Under the pieces are notes generated by a model. The model searched no databases, was not told the origin of the DNA, and saw only the letters and a list, made by a program, of their open reading frames with translations. DNA of 64,000 nt from Formicarius rufipectus (taxonomy: Eukaryota > Chordata > Aves > Passeriformes > Formicariidae), in the NCBI GenBank assembly GCA_013399695.1, contig VXAU01004380.1, positions 392,192 through 456,191 on the forward strand, given 5' to 3'. A program made the translations under genes and the position numbers. Of this stretch, positions 63,949-64,000 are shown piece after piece. The stretch's first letter is position 1. Every line of letters starts with the position of its first letter.

Positions 63949-64000
63949 GAGCATAAAAAAAAAACAAAAAAAAAAAAAAAACCAAAACAAAAACAAAAAA
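63949..64000. repeat. A-rich AAAAC-type tract at window end
   Basis: Poly-A interspersed with single C (AAAAAC units) runs to the last base and probably continues beyond it. It resembles the A/C tract at 2.5 kb. Confidence 0.8.

Larger units (their letters stand above)
1..64000 (+). other. HDAC9: HDAC9 locus, internal part of the gene (catalytic-domain exons and introns)
   Basis: Seven exons on the + strand join in phase and translate to a class IIa histone deacetylase catalytic domain. Neither end of the gene is present: position 1 is inside an intron and position 64000 is inside a later one. HDAC9 is favoured over HDAC4, 5 and 7 by diagnostic stretches such as ASLEEIQLVHSEHHSLLYG, ITAKYLRDKLNIGKILIVDL (Leu where HDAC4 has Trp just before the DVH motif) and YNINIAWTGGLDPP. 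From family knowledge, class IIa HDACs are nuclear-cytoplasmic corepressors. They bind MEF2 through the N-terminus and recruit HDAC3 with NCoR/SMRT through the C-terminal domain. Only the C-terminal domain is represented here. The assignment rests on remembered family sequences, not on a search. Confidence 0.95.
37504..64000 (+). other. HDAC9: Start of a long HDAC9 intron (no further exon found)
   Basis: From donor GTCAGT to the window end I find no acceptor followed by the expected deacetylase residues (TIVKPVAKEF, VSAGFDA, EGGHDL). The intron is therefore at least 26.5 kb. It contains G/T-only tracts at 38.5, 47.8 and 52.4 kb, a double tandem array with a 70-N gap at 39.3-39.6 kb, poly-T at 40979-40997, a plus-strand CR1 at 47.5 kb, hairpins at 43.57 and 48.27 kb, a pyrimidine-rich stretch at 48.7-49.3 kb, possible conserved elements at 50.87-51.26 and 52.75-54.26 kb, a 4-N gap at 62475 and an A/C-rich tract at the very end. 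One unresolved base is at 43027. I see no other gene. Confidence 0.75.

Overview
The window is vertebrate nuclear DNA, AT-rich and almost entirely intronic. It is most likely from a bird; another sauropsid cannot be excluded. The reasons are 3'-terminal CR1 LINE copies on both strands, no Alu, B1 or L1 signatures, modest repeat density and moderately short introns. Scaffold gaps of odd sizes (13, 70 and 4 N, plus three single N) point to a draft assembly.

The only gene I can support is HDAC9, a class IIa histone deacetylase, read on the + strand. Seven consecutive coding exons join in frame across GT-AG introns: 110-230, 5694-5743, 19882-19989, 32240-32295, 32538-32625, 36964-37083 and 37406-37503. 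Together they are 641 bp, about 213 residues. They cover the first two thirds of the catalytic domain, from the RIRGRKASLEEIQ segment to GGLDPPMGDVEYLTAF. They include the active-site His-His pair (exon at 32240) and the first two zinc ligands of the DVH motif (exon at 36964). The MEF2-binding and 14-3-3-binding N-terminal half lies upstream of the window. The last zinc ligand (Asp) and the His that replaces the catalytic Tyr in class IIa enzymes lie downstream.

Layout: 1-5.7 kb holds two exons and an intron with an A/C-only tract. From 5.7 to 19.4 kb is ordinary intron with a (TG)21 run. At 19.45-20.4 kb a GC-rich CpG island surrounds one coding exon, with a five-run G-quadruplex motif just after its donor site. 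From 20.4 to 32.2 kb is intron with a GGAA/GAAA tract broken by a gap, a tRNA-Gly-headed retroposon with target-site duplications, and a minus-strand CR1. From 32.2 to 37.5 kb are five exons in two tight pairs plus one upstream element. From 37.5 kb to the end is a single unfinished intron. It holds a minisatellite island around a 70-N gap, a plus-strand CR1, several hairpins, and stretches that look like conserved regulatory DNA. In other vertebrates the 3' half of HDAC9 carries long-range enhancers of the neighbouring TWIST1 gene, so these stretches are the likeliest place for function beyond the exons.

None of the other long open frames looks like a gene. I did not find an undescribed multi-gene system. 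The most unusual items are the tRNA-Gly retroposon, the exon-centred CpG island with its G-quadruplex, and the double tandem array at 39.3-39.6 kb.
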